In this document: in pieces, positions 9,800-18,626 of the stretch
Layout of the letters: each line of letters begins with the position of its first letter
Position numbering within the stretch: position 1 is the first letter of the stretch
Source of the DNA: Mesorhizobium sp.
GTDB taxonomy: Bacteria; Pseudomonadota; Alphaproteobacteria; Rhizobiales; Rhizobiaceae
Assembly (NCBI GenBank): GCA_004020645.1
Contig: SAQL01000028.1
Location: 1 to 64,000 of the forward strand
Reading direction: 5' to 3'
Length of the DNA: 64,000 nucleotides
Position numbers and translations under genes: made by a program
The notes under the pieces: generated by a model
Told to the model about the DNA's origin: nothing
The model's database searches: none
Seen by the model: only the letters and a program-made list of their open reading frames with translations

Positions 9800-10240
9800 T
9801 TATTGCCGCATCTCAACCAGCAAAGGCCATGCCAGCGCGCTTAGCACGCCGCAAGTGTATGATCGGGCTTGGAAAAAGGTCCAAGGGCACCGACACGGCC
9901 GGTTGTCTTGAACCCGACATGTTTTCTGCCGCTGTCGAGTTCTGGACACGCATCACTCATGCGTCAGTCGCCTCGGACAGCGAAGTGCTTGGCCATCTTG
10001 GCGTATGGTGAGATTGGCACCGGCTCGTAAAGCAGCAGCACTTCGGCGCCCCTCGAAAGTGCGCTGACGACTGGGTCCCGCGTGCAGCGAATGCCCCACG
10101 GCTCATGGCTGATCTTTTCTCCTAGCCCCGATGAGCCCAGCGCTTCGGGTCCGAGCTGCCGGATGTTGCGTAGCTGTTTCGCTAGATGCAGAATCAGCAT
10201 TCGCGATCCGATTTTTCGCCACAGACTTAGGAAGCATTGC
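9800..10240 (+). repeat. Dispersed repeat A, copy 1
   Basis: This stretch is a diverged direct copy of 18627-19060. Shared landmarks include attgccgcatctc, agcaaaggcc, a cggttgt...acatgtttt block and ggctgatcttttctcct. The copies differ by many small indels. Neither contains a convincing gene. Copy 2 adjoins the duplicated acdS tail, which suggests that the repeat travelled with acdS-flanking DNA. Confidence 0.7.
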
Positions 10241-11274
10241 TGGTTCCGACACCGCGGTGCTCGGCTTAGCATCTGCTCCGCTCGTGGGCGAAGCGGATGC
10301 CGCCGTCGCCGCGAGGGGTAACCCCGATGGTGATGATGATGCGCCCAGGCCTGCTTTCCCTGCTGTTGCCGTCGAGGAGGTCGTGGATCTCACCCGCCCA
10401 TGCCGAACGTGAAATCGCGCAGAACGCGGGGCACGACGTAAATCTTTTCGATTCGGAGGCCTGGATCAGCATGTGGCTGGCTTATCGCGTCTGCCCATCG
10501 GCGCCGCATCACCGCTTACCATGAGGCGGCATCGACTCGGAAACGGCCATGCCCCGGCGATGACAGCCCGACAGCGGGATCGACAGCCGCCCGCAATTGA
10601 AGGGCCAATCACAGCCTAGTGGTTGCGCAATTTGATGCCCATCACGCTCCCCTCGCCCCAGGCGGCGCCCGGCGCCTCATCCATCGGGCGACGCCCTGGG
10701 CGGCCGATCCAGGCAATTGAGGATCGCTTTGGTGGGGTTGTAGGCTGGCTTGCGAGTTCGGCCTTTGGTTGGGAGGACCGGCTGGGGACGCGCCTACGAA
10801 ACTGGACGTGGCAAAGCCACACTGGTGTATGCCTTGCCTGAGATGGGACTGCGCTAAGTCAAAGCCAATCCTTTCCATGACAACACCGCCTCGCAGAAAT
10901 GCTTGCAAAGCAAAGCTTTCAAGCTTTCGGCCAATGTGATTAGGAATGGAAAGGTGCGCGGCTCGCAAGACGCAGGGACCGGTGGTCAGACATGCGATGA
11001 GCAGGTTTGATGGCCGCGAGTACAAGGCATCGAAGGTTTGCGAGTTTCCGCTGACACCCTCCGCCGGAGTTTCCCTTGCGGGGGAGCGATCAAACGCTTT
11101 CCTCATGCGAAAGACGGGGGCTTTTGCGGCGAGCTTTACTCCATGTGGCGACGTGATCTCGTCGAATCTAGCGCTCGCACCGCGCAGGGCCTGCGTCTCC
11201 GTCCAACGCGACTGTCTCAGTTGCCGCCCAGGCGTCAAGTCAGTCCGCTGAATCAGCTTGTCCGGTTTACGGAC
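10241..11274. other. Stretch without a supported gene
   Basis: Several open frames cross this kilobase on both strands (for example minus 10642-11238), but none shows a domain or a good ribosome-binding site, and their composition is arginine/proline/alanine-rich as expected for chance frames. I see nothing else here. Confidence 0.5.
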
Positions 11275-11640
11275 TCATACGGCCTCCGGTTCAAGCTTCA
11301 GCTGAGCAAAGCAAGCAATTCTCGCCCGGGCATAAATATCTATGATTCCTTCGCGCGCGAGCTGCCCTCGCATCTCATCGCTCACGTAGCTGACTTTCCG
11401 TTCCTTGAACCGGTAACGGGTCTCGGACGCATGGAGGCCGACCACGACATAGGGATCAGGCTCAACCGGAAACGCACCGTGGATTTCCGACGTTTCCGAA
11501 AAGCCACGCCTTGCCCCAGTCATCAACCAGAGCGGGCGTGAATCTTGTCGCCGAGGCCAAAGCTGTCCAGAAGCGCGGCCGCCGCCGCGTATGGTTGCTT
11601 GCTAGCCTCATAGACATAGTTCACCACCGGATACCAGGTG
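11275..11640 (-). pseudogene. Frameshifted gene of unknown family downstream of the cupin/MetRS gene
   Basis: Two frames read as one protein if one base is added near 11538. The first ends with VVNYVYEASKQPYAAAAALL ... GLGDKIHARSG; the second starts MTGARRGFSETSEIHGAFPV and continues through VSYVSDEMRGQLAREGIID. At the join the sequence reads TGATGA, so it could alternatively be two coupled ORFs. The start overlaps the 3' end of the cupin/MetRS gene, indicating one transcript. I do not recognise the family. It may be a further enzyme of the cassette. Confidence 0.45.
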
Positions 11641-11643
11641 TCC

Positions 11644-13647
11644 TCATATCGATTTCTGGTGATTGAGAACAGAATTGTCGGATCTGTCGTAGAACCCTAG
11701 CACAGGTCCGAGATCAAAGATCGTCCCCGGCGCAAGGCGCCGGACAGACGTGGGCCATGTTTCGATTGAGAGGCCATCGATGCCTCGCGCCAGCGTGCTG
11801 GCAAATCGGGGCATCAGCGGTGCGAGTGTCTGCGCCAGGATCGCAGCGGCCGTAGCCTGAAGCGCGAGCGAAGTCCGGGTGCGGGCGGGATAGAGACGTC
11901 GCGCCGCTGCATAGTCTTGCGCCTGACGGTAAATCACGCAATCGTGCACGAAATCGCATGCCTGCGCGGCCGCGCGCCTGATCGAGAAGCCATCGTCCGA
12001 ATAGGCGCGTTCGATCGCCGCGCGATGAATCTCTATCCGAGCAAAGAAAGCACGATCGGCGGGAGCCCAGTCGCCTGCGTCGGGCACGCAGCCGCCAAAG
12101 TCCTGCTTGATTTCCCCGTGCAGCGCATCAAGCCAATTCAGCCAAATCCCTTGGAACACCTCGTTCTCGGTGCGGCGTAGCGCGTCCAGCGTAAAGTTCG
12201 TCCGCTCACCTTCCGGGCGTGTCAGGCCCAAATGAAGACGCACGGCGTCGACTCTCTTTGGGCCCAGAACCTCCTTGCCCCAGACCGCATGGCCGCGGCT
12301 GGTCGAGAACTTCTGGCCGTCAAGCAGATAGAACTCGTTCACATGATACCGGATGCGCGGCGTCCAGTGGGAGAACACCTCAGCATAAAGCACGGGATAA
12401 AGTAGCGCGTGGTAGAAGGAATTGTCGAAGCCGAAGAAATGGACAATTTGCCAGTCGTTGCTGGGCACCGCCGCATTCCAGTCGCGACCAAGCGAGCGAG
12501 CTAGCGCCTGGATCTTGTAAAGAAAACCAAACGCCATCTCTGGCCAAACCCAGATCACCTGCCCTGGGAGCCCTTCTGCCGGCAGGCCCCAGTCCGAGGG
12601 GTGGGTAATAGGCACTGAAAAGTCGCCGCGTTGGCGTACACGTGCGAACAGGTCCATGATCCGAACGGGGGCTCCCGACGCCCTTAAATGCCGGTCGATA
12701 TTGTCGTAGCATCGTTCCAGCGCAAGCTCGGCGCGGAGCACGGAGCCGACCACCGGCGCCTCGGCCGATTGACGTGACTGGGCTGCACGCAAGTCGTGGC
12801 ATAGGTTCGGCGAGCCGCATTCCTCACAGATGTTGCCGCTAGTGGAGCCGCCGCAATCGGGGCAGAGGCCGCTTACATCCGGTTCGTAAAGGTAATCGCC
12901 TGTCACTGCATCGAAAAGCGCAGGGCTCTGGCGCAGATCTACCGCCGTGCTGCTCAGAAGATTACGGAAACACACGGCTTGAAACTCTGCATAAGCGTCA
13001 TCGCCCAAGGTGGGTAGGAAGCTGTGGACCTCGCAGTCAAGAAGTGCAAGCGTGGTGCGAATCTCGTCAGCGTAGTGGCGCGCCACCTTTGCAGGCGTCG
13101 ATTCATCGGCATCGGCACGCGTGGCGACGTAGCTCTGGTAATCGTCGCTTCCAGTCAGGTGATAGGCTTCGGCCCCTTTCATGCGCAGGAAACGTGTGTA
13201 GACATCGGCGCCAAAATAAGGGCCAGAAAGATGCCCTAGATGCAGATCGCCATTAGGCGTCGGCGGCGTGGAGAAGACGAAGATCGGCCGGCGGGGAGCC
13301 GCGACCTTTGCAGCGGCATCGAGGGCCGCCTTGCCGTCACGCCAGTAGACATCGAGGAAATTTAGGTCTTCGTCCCCATCGTTGCGCAGCACATGCGCTT
13401 CAAAAGGGTGGAACAGAACGACATCGCCGGCCTCGACCGGGATTTCTCCAAGGTCGGTCCTGACCTTGCCCGCGCCAGACAGGACCACGAAGGCCTCGAT
13501 TTCGTCGTGCCGATGGGGCTCCGATGTGACGCCCGGTCCAACCTTTCCGAATGAAAACCCCGTGCCAGTGCTTCCCGTTCCAAGCGTGGCCATGTCGATA
13601 CCGAACGCCCGCGACAGCTCCGTTCGAGAAAACGTTGATTTGCGCAT
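11644..13647 (-). CDS. Cupin/methionyl-tRNA-synthetase-like fusion (hydrazine-forming enzyme type)
   Basis: The 667-residue protein joins an N-terminal cupin domain (about residues 20-110; metal-ligand pattern in EPHRHDEIEAFVVL and FHPFEAHVL) to a class I aminoacyl-tRNA-synthetase domain of MetRS type. The HIGH box appears as PTPNGDLHLGHL and the KMSKS box as GQKFSTSRGH. A zinc-knuckle-like CPDCGG...CEECG lies between them. Fusions of this architecture (Spb40 in Streptomyces s56-p1 biosynthesis) join an N-hydroxylated lysine side chain to an amino acid carboxylate and rearrange the ester to an N-N bond. The gene for the matching N-hydroxylase lies upstream on the same strand. The ATG at 13647 has TTAGG upstream, within the stop region of the preceding fragment. 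The frame is intact, but the substrate is inferred. Confidence 0.85.
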   Translation of the reverse strand: MRKSTFSRTELSRAFGIDMATLGTGSTGTGFSFGKVGPGVTSEPHRHDEIEAFVVLSGAGKVRTDLGEIPVEAGDVVLFHPFEAHVLRNDGDEDLNFLDVYWRDGKAALDAAAKVAAPRRPIFVFSTPPTPNGDLHLGHLSGPYFGADVYTRFLRMKGAEAYHLTGSDDYQSYVATRADADESTPAKVARHYADEIRTTLALLDCEVHSFLPTLGDDAYAEFQAVCFRNLLSSTAVDLRQSPALFDAVTGDYLYEPDVSGLCPDCGGSTSGNICEECGSPNLCHDLRAAQSRQSAEAPVVGSVLRAELALERCYDNIDRHLRASGAPVRIMDLFARVRQRGDFSVPITHPSDWGLPAEGLPGQVIWVWPEMAFGFLYKIQALARSLGRDWNAAVPSNDWQIVHFFGFDNSFYHALLYPVLYAEVFSHWTPRIRYHVNEFYLLDGQKFSTSRGHAVWGKEVLGPKRVDAVRLHLGLTRPEGERTNFTLDALRRTENEVFQGIWLNWLDALHGEIKQDFGGCVPDAGDWAPADRAFFARIEIHRAAIERAYSDDGFSIRRAAAQACDFVHDCVIYRQAQDYAAARRLYPARTRTSLALQATAAAILAQTLAPLMPRFASTLARGIDGLSIETWPTSVRRLAPGTIFDLGPVLGFYDRSDNSVLNHQKSI

Positions 13648-13654
13648 GACGAAC

Positions 13655-13900
13655 CTAAGCTGTTGAAGCACTGGTACCTTCGGCTGCTAACGCAACAGCC
13701 TCTTGTGCAAGTTGCGGAGAGAGCCGGTATCCCGACCCGTTGGCCGCCCCGCCAGAATAAACGGCTCTGGCCCCCAGGTGGGCGACGACGGGTGCGCCAG
13801 CAGGGCTGTAGGCGTCACAGAAGATCGCCCGGCGACCACCCCACAATCGACATGCCCAAGCGTCGTAACGGGCTGCGTGTGATGCTCCATTAGCCGGCAA
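13655..13900 (-). pseudogene. FAD-dependent amino-acid-oxidase-type C-terminal fragment
   Basis: This frame ends AVYSGGAANGSGYRLSPQLA QEAV..., a pattern (GxxNGxGYRLSP near the C-terminus) typical of DAO-family flavin oxidases, where the FAD-contacting G-x-G-Y-R loop sits near the end. It stops at 13655, eight bases before the cupin/MetRS start, as expected for a coupled upstream gene. The body of the enzyme is absent. Its apparent N-terminus lies 1 kb away at 14740-14955, with a PhyH gene in between. A flavin oxidase accompanies the hydrazine machinery in Streptomyces, which fits. Confidence 0.5.
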
Positions 13901-14750
13901 TCAGAACCGTCATGCTCCCCGCGCATTTTTTTGCGGTCGATCAGTTCCGTGCATGCCTCTGGCACCGTGAGCTCAATCTCGATAAAAAATGCCGTTTGGG
14001 GGCTTGAGTTGTCGAGATCGGCCACTTTGCCCTCGGGCGGGTTAAGGACGCGCTTAAGCACGTTGTATTCAGCGCGGGTCGGTCCACCGGTTGAAGCACG
14101 TTGGAACACCAAGTAGAGTGTCCGCCGCGAACGATTGCTTTTGTTCGGTAGTGAGTAATGCGGCGCGTAATCGTCGAAGATGAAGATGTCGCCAGCCTTC
14201 CATACTACGGGTTCCCAGGAAAACATTTCGGCGACTTCAGGATGGATCACCCCGCCGGCATCCATGGGAAATACCCCCTTCTGTGGTTGCCGGGGCTGAA
14301 GAAAAGCCCGCCGTTGTCCGGGTCGGAGTCATCGATCCCGATGGCAACAACCGCATGGACCATCCGGTCGGGGAGCCTGTGTGGAATGTGATAAATGTCC
14401 TGATGCGGGCGATAGCCGCCGCTGTCAGGATAGTGAAAAATCAGCAACTCCTTGAGTCTGCGCGAATCTTCGCCAAGCAAATCCTCGACAGCAGACTTTA
14501 TGCGCTGATCTTCTAGGAGCAAATGACGCAACGGATCATGGTAGTCGAGAAAATTCTCGACCTTGGAGACGATCTTTCGATTGTCAGTTGTCTTCTCGGA
14601 CCACATGAGCCATTTATCATCGCTGACATCCCAACGTGACACATCTTCGACAAAGATAGAGATATCTTCCTGAGCCGCTAAAGAGAAGAACCTTTCGAGC
14701 TTAACATATCCATCTTTCTGCCACTTTTCTCTTTGTGCATCAGTCAACAT
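13687..14750 (-). pseudogene. Phytanoyl-CoA dioxygenase (PhyH) family oxygenase, frameshifted
   Basis: The first frame (14247-14750) starts MLTDAQREKWQKDGYVKLER and has the Fe(II) ligand pair in GGYRPHQDIYHIP (HxD). It runs through DDSDPDNGGLFFSPGNHR. The frame then shifts at a run of five G residues (minus strand, near 14276) into MDAGGVIHPEVAEMFSWEPV and FDDYAPHYSLPNKSNRSRRT, which supplies the distal His and the 2-oxoglutarate-binding Arg. Removing one G restores one protein. The start has AGGAG ten bases upstream. PhyH enzymes are non-haem Fe(II)/2-oxoglutarate hydroxylases. The gene lies inside a broken flavin oxidase gene and would act on the product of its neighbours. The frameshift may be real or a sequencing error. 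Confidence 0.75.
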
Positions 14751-14955
14751 GCGACAAGGCTCCTGTTGGAAAGACTGGTTGGTCGAACATTCCGGTTAGG
14801 GCAATCGGGCGCTGGTCAGGTGGTGGGTCGACGGAAACAGTACTCCACGGCATATAGGACAACGCTAAGTGCGTCTCGCTCTCCGGCCTCCGCTGCAGTG
14901 AACGCGGAATCATTCCTTGGATGCCACCGCCAATGATCAGTAGTCGGCCGGTCAT
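14740..14955 (-). pseudogene. FAD-dependent oxidase, N-terminal fragment
   Basis: The frame begins MTGRLLIIGGGIQGMI, a dinucleotide-binding GxGxxG fold at the extreme N-terminus, then degrades and stops at 14740. Its ATG overlaps the stop of the N-hydroxylase gene in ATGA, so it was once translated in the same operon. With the C-terminal fragment at 13655-13900 it suggests that the middle of the oxidase was replaced by the PhyH gene. Confidence 0.5.
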
Positions 14956-16256
14956 ATACCGCTGCCCATTTCTTCTGCGACGGTGTCGGACCAGCTCTCG
15001 ACAGAGGAAGGGCTGATGAAGCCGGGATGCTCGGGGTTGGCGCGGGGCGCGCGCCCCAGAAGGCTGTCGAGGATGCGACGCGCTCGCCAGGCCAGCAGGC
15101 TTAGATTCGGATCAGCCAGCCCACGCTGTCCTAGGCTCGCGTTCTGTACGAAGATGCGTCTGTCACGCGGTCCGTCCCAGCACACCGAAAAATCTTCGCG
15201 AATAGCCAATTCGTTGTCGATCTTTTCCAGCCGGTCCGCCATCGGTTCCAAGAAGCCTGGCACCGCGTTCTCGTAACCGGTGGCCAGGATGACGATGTCG
15301 GCCGTGACTTCTTCGACCTCCTCCATGCCGTGCTGCAGGGTGAGTCTGTGGCCCGCGCCGGCGTTGATGCAGTGCGAGACGGTGCAGCCCGGCCGCAGTT
15401 TGATTTCGCATCGGTTTGGCTCTAGAAACGCGTGGCGGTATAGCGCCTGATAGATCGCGCGCAACGTGCTTTCCGGAATGCCGTCCGAAGCAAGCACGAA
15501 ACGCCGCAGGAACAGCTTGCGCTGCGACTCGCTCATTGCCGCGAAACGATCCGAGAAGCAGGGCATGAACAACTCGTTTGTGAACGGGCTGTTGTCGATC
15601 GGCAGGTAGTTTTCGCGCTGCGAAACCCAAGTGATCGATCGAGGCCGCCGGCCTTTCGTCCGCCCAACAAGGTGCAACAGCACCTCGGCTCCGGACTGTC
15701 CCCCACCGACCACGCAGACATGCTTTTTGTGCACCTCAGGATGAATGTGCAGCAATTCAGATGAGTGGAACAGGTTGCGTCCAGTCCAGCCCTGAAACTG
15801 AGGCGGAATATGCGCCTGCTTCCCAATACCGACCACGACGTTTCTGGAGCCGAGAACCGCGTTATCGGTGTGCACCCGAAACTCGCCGTCAAAGCGGATT
15901 TCGCGCACCGCTTCGCCGCCGCGGACAAGCGGGTTCCTGTGGAAGGCCCAGTTCAGGTATTGCTCGAACTCAGTTCTGAGCACAGCCTCGAACTGTGCAT
16001 TCAGGAAGTGGTACAGACGCCCGTTCTCGTGCAAGTAGTTTACGAAAGTGTAGGCTGATCGCGGATTCACCAGCGTGACCAGATCCTTGAAGTGGCTGAC
16101 CTGGAGCTCCGAGGAATCGAATGCGCTGCCTGGGTGCCAGCGGAAGTCGACTTGCCGATCCAAGAACAGTGCCCCTTGCCCAATTTGCTCGTGTATCTGA
16201 CACGCAAGACTCAAATTAGACGGCCCAGCACCCACTCCAATGCAAGAGAGCTCCAC
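14952..16256 (-). CDS. Lysine/ornithine N-monooxygenase (IucD/SidA family)
   Basis: This 434-residue flavoenzyme belongs to the class B N-hydroxylating monooxygenases, which oxidise the side-chain amine of lysine or ornithine using NADPH and oxygen. The FAD motif GVGAGPSNLSLA is at residues 7-18. The NADPH motif VCVVGGGQSGAEVLLHL lies near residue 190 and VILATGYENAVPGF near 325. Length and motif spacing are normal and the frame is intact. Such enzymes usually serve hydroxamate siderophores, but no NRPS, NIS synthetase or acyltransferase is near. The next genes downstream are oxidase fragments and the cupin/MetRS fusion, the arrangement of hydrazine-forming pathways. Lysine is therefore the likelier substrate. 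No sigma-54 promoter was found upstream. Confidence 0.9.
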   Translation of the reverse strand: MELSCIGVGAGPSNLSLACQIHEQIGQGALFLDRQVDFRWHPGSAFDSSELQVSHFKDLVTLVNPRSAYTFVNYLHENGRLYHFLNAQFEAVLRTEFEQYLNWAFHRNPLVRGGEAVREIRFDGEFRVHTDNAVLGSRNVVVGIGKQAHIPPQFQGWTGRNLFHSSELLHIHPEVHKKHVCVVGGGQSGAEVLLHLVGRTKGRRPRSITWVSQRENYLPIDNSPFTNELFMPCFSDRFAAMSESQRKLFLRRFVLASDGIPESTLRAIYQALYRHAFLEPNRCEIKLRPGCTVSHCINAGAGHRLTLQHGMEEVEEVTADIVILATGYENAVPGFLEPMADRLEKIDNELAIREDFSVCWDGPRDRRIFVQNASLGQRGLADPNLSLLAWRARRILDSLLGRAPRANPEHPGFISPSSVESWSDTVAEEMGSGI

Positions 16257-17039
16257 TTATCTTTGCTCCTATAGGTGCTTCCAAATTAGGCTACGTTCGC
16301 GGGGAATATCGGCTACGGCCATAGGCTTCACGCTCCACCCGGGCATTCTCGACTTCGGTGCCGCTGGATTTGCTAGATTTTGTCCCCGCTTTCGTGTGGT
16401 CGCTTGTGAAGCCCATGGATCCCAGCCAAGTGATGAGATCGACACTCATTTCGGCGACTTGTGGGGCGTGGGCGGGATCGACGTATCTCCGCCCGCTTCC
16501 ATGGTCGCGTCTCTTTCAGCGAGATGCTTTCCAACCTTATTCCGTGTTTTAATCGGGCGCAGTCGCCTGCCTCCAACACAATGCGCCGACCTTTGACCGG
16601 CTTGGGGATCAGCGAGGGCGCAGTCTCGAATGCGGCGACAGCATTTTTCCGTGAGCCTGACCATAGGAGAACATCCGCTGATGTGTTCGGAAGATCCCCT
16701 GCATCGAACGTGCCAGACGGAAATTATCATGAAAGCAATGGTTAGCGGGTTTGTGATCCTGTCGGGTATCCGACAATGAGGGGGAAACATTGCGCCGGCG
16801 GCCGATTTGCGCGTCGCCGTCCTCTTGCCGATAGTCGATAAAAATAGGGCAGCTCCGCATCGGAATTTTCTCTTAGGACGGCCAGCAACCCAGGTTTATG
16901 GACTGTGGCGCGGAAAGAGGCTCTTGCCACCTTCTCTCGGCGCGAATCTGAAACGACGACTTCGGAAGCCGGGGCCTCCAGTAGGTCTCTCCCGTCTTCT
17001 TGCGGAAGATGGAGGCGAGATCCGGATACTTCTTCACAT
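16257..17039. other. Stretch without a supported gene
   Basis: No frame in this interval shows a recognisable domain. The promoter of the N-hydroxylase operon should lie in the first 200 bases, but I see no clear -24/-12 or TGT-N10-ACA element there. Confidence 0.5.
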
Positions 17040-17420
17040 CACTTGAGACGCAGAATCCAGCTAAAGACGGTCACACAGCTATGTGAGGCCGTGTGCCCCA
17101 GCACCACAAGCCTGACAGTGCTCGCGACCGGCGAGACCCATTCGGTCCGCAGCTTTGTCGAGGCTGCCTTCAGGCCTTCAGGCGGGTCGGGAAGGAGATA
17201 TTCTGGGAAGGCGAAGGTGTTGACGAGTTGGGCCGCGAACGCAGGAATAACCAGGCGCTGATCCAAATAGACAAACGTTGTTTCGGGCCGATCGGGGTTG
17301 ACCTGCTGATCGGTGATGCCTCCAAGGCGGCCATCAAGCTCGATTGGAAGCCGACGAGCTCGCCTCGTAAATGATCGAGGGCAACTCCCGCGCGTACGGG
17401 ATCACGCTCGCGTGACGCGA
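17040..17420 (+). pseudogene. GDP-mannose 4,6-dehydratase C-terminal remnant, copy 1
   Basis: Two plus frames give LATGETHSVRSFVEAAF and then GKEIFWEGEGVDELG ... QIDKRCFGPIGVDLLIGDAS KA, the C-terminal block of GDP-mannose 4,6-dehydratase, with a frameshift near 17180. In rhizobia this enzyme (NoeL) starts GDP-fucose synthesis for fucosylated Nod factors. All of the Rossmann domain is missing. A second, more decayed copy of the same segment lies at 25640-25990 on the other strand. Confidence 0.7.
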
Positions 17421-17481
17421 AAAACGCAATGATTTCGCCGGACATTTGCAGTCCAAAGCAGCATTCGCCGGCCCGCCTCTC

Positions 17482-18348
17482 TCAGGGGGTCGACCGGCAC
17501 CCAGTCAACACCCGGTCGTTCGGATCGGCAAATTCACACATCCTACAGAGCAGATAACCATCCGCTCCGTTCATGCGATCGACGATTTCGCAAAAAACTG
17601 GGCTTTTAAAGAGATCGCCGTATTCGTCGCATATAAGGTTGCCCAGTACGTGACGCCGCTCAAAATCCATGGAGCAGAGAGTAACCTCGCCGTTTGGAAG
17701 GAGAACATTCCGATACTGTCGTTCGTCCACGCATATCAGCGCTCCAACGACTGGCTGCCGTGGTTTTACAATCTTAGGATCTACGCTTCCACCCCTGCTG
17801 CTCACCGGTCGCGCGCGAATTAGGGCTTCGGCAGGGATAATGTCCGCGATATCGGGATGGGCCTCGCCCAAAACCACGAATCGAATTGATGGGATGTCGG
17901 CGTCGACGAGTTGACCCACCAAATCGCGATACTTGTCTCCGACAAGGTGGCTATTCATGTAGGCGCCATCATCAAAAACATGAACCACGAATACCCCCAA
18001 CCGCAGCGCCTGCAAGCGTTGTAGATCCCGCCCCTTCATTCCCACAAGCGTCGTGAAAATCCTGATGCCGTGGCCTTTGGCGGAAGCGTGCTCGACCATT
18101 TCGGTGCAATCCGGATTGAGCCATGGCTCAGAATACCCCGCAAAACTAATGTCGACGGAGGTTGGTACGCGCGCCAGACAGCGCTTGAAATCTCCAAGAC
18201 TAAGATGCTTCGTATCAGATAATTTTCTTTGCCGGTCAGCGAACTTGTCCTGCGGACAATATGAACATCCCACGATGCATCCTGTGGTCGTCGTTATCTC
18301 TAAAACTCTGCCGGCTGGGATAGCAGAGCGCAGTTCCGGTAAAATCAT
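17482..18348 (-). CDS. Radical SAM protein with SPASM-like C-terminal cysteines
   Basis: The 288-residue protein has the radical SAM motif CIVGCSYC (CxxxCxxC, about residues 24-31) followed by the GG-like FAGYSEPWLNPD segment. The C-terminal part holds further cysteines in GEVTLCSMDF, NLICDEYGD, SPVFCEIV and LLCRMCEFADP, a pattern like the auxiliary 4Fe-4S (SPASM/Twitch) domains of enzymes that modify peptides or small amines. The frame is intact. It lies 1.2 kb upstream of the N-hydroxylase gene on the same strand, with decayed DNA in between, so a shared pathway is possible but unproven. The substrate cannot be predicted. Confidence 0.85.
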   Translation of the reverse strand: MILPELRSAIPAGRVLEITTTTGCIVGCSYCPQDKFADRQRKLSDTKHLSLGDFKRCLARVPTSVDISFAGYSEPWLNPDCTEMVEHASAKGHGIRIFTTLVGMKGRDLQRLQALRLGVFVVHVFDDGAYMNSHLVGDKYRDLVGQLVDADIPSIRFVVLGEAHPDIADIIPAEALIRARPVSSRGGSVDPKIVKPRQPVVGALICVDERQYRNVLLPNGEVTLCSMDFERRHVLGNLICDEYGDLFKSPVFCEIVDRMNGADGYLLCRMCEFADPNDRVLTGCRSTP

Positions 18349-18557
18349 TCGTTAGGACTCCCACTCGTCTGATCATGCATAAGGTCCAGCATGGTGTCCT
18401 TGGCTTCATGACACCGGCGGTCAGTACGTTCCGAATGAACCCAGCCATCTCCGCCTGGGCAGCAGTCAACAGCCGGCTTCCTCAATCTGCCGAGCGAACT
18501 ATCAACGAACTTTGGGCGCATCGGCGCGGCAGGGCGGCGCAACCGCAATGTCGCGTG

Positions 18558-18620
18558 TCAGCCATTGCCAAAGGTGTAGCCGTGACCGTTGAGCGGGCGC
18601 GCCGCCGAGATGGCGTAGCA
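18558..18620 (-). pseudogene. Duplicated 3' end of acdS
   Basis: These bases are close to the last 20 codons of acdS (5524-5586), sharing the block ggcgcgccgccgagatg and the GYTF-coding end. The remainder of the gene is absent and the frame is shifted. It marks an old duplication or the former site of an acdS copy, and directly precedes repeat A copy 2. Confidence 0.75.
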
Positions 18621-18626
18621 GACACT

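Noticed and set aside
10642..11238. 198-codon minus-strand frame
   Set aside because: No recognisable motif and proline/arginine-rich C-terminus; overlapping frames are equally long.
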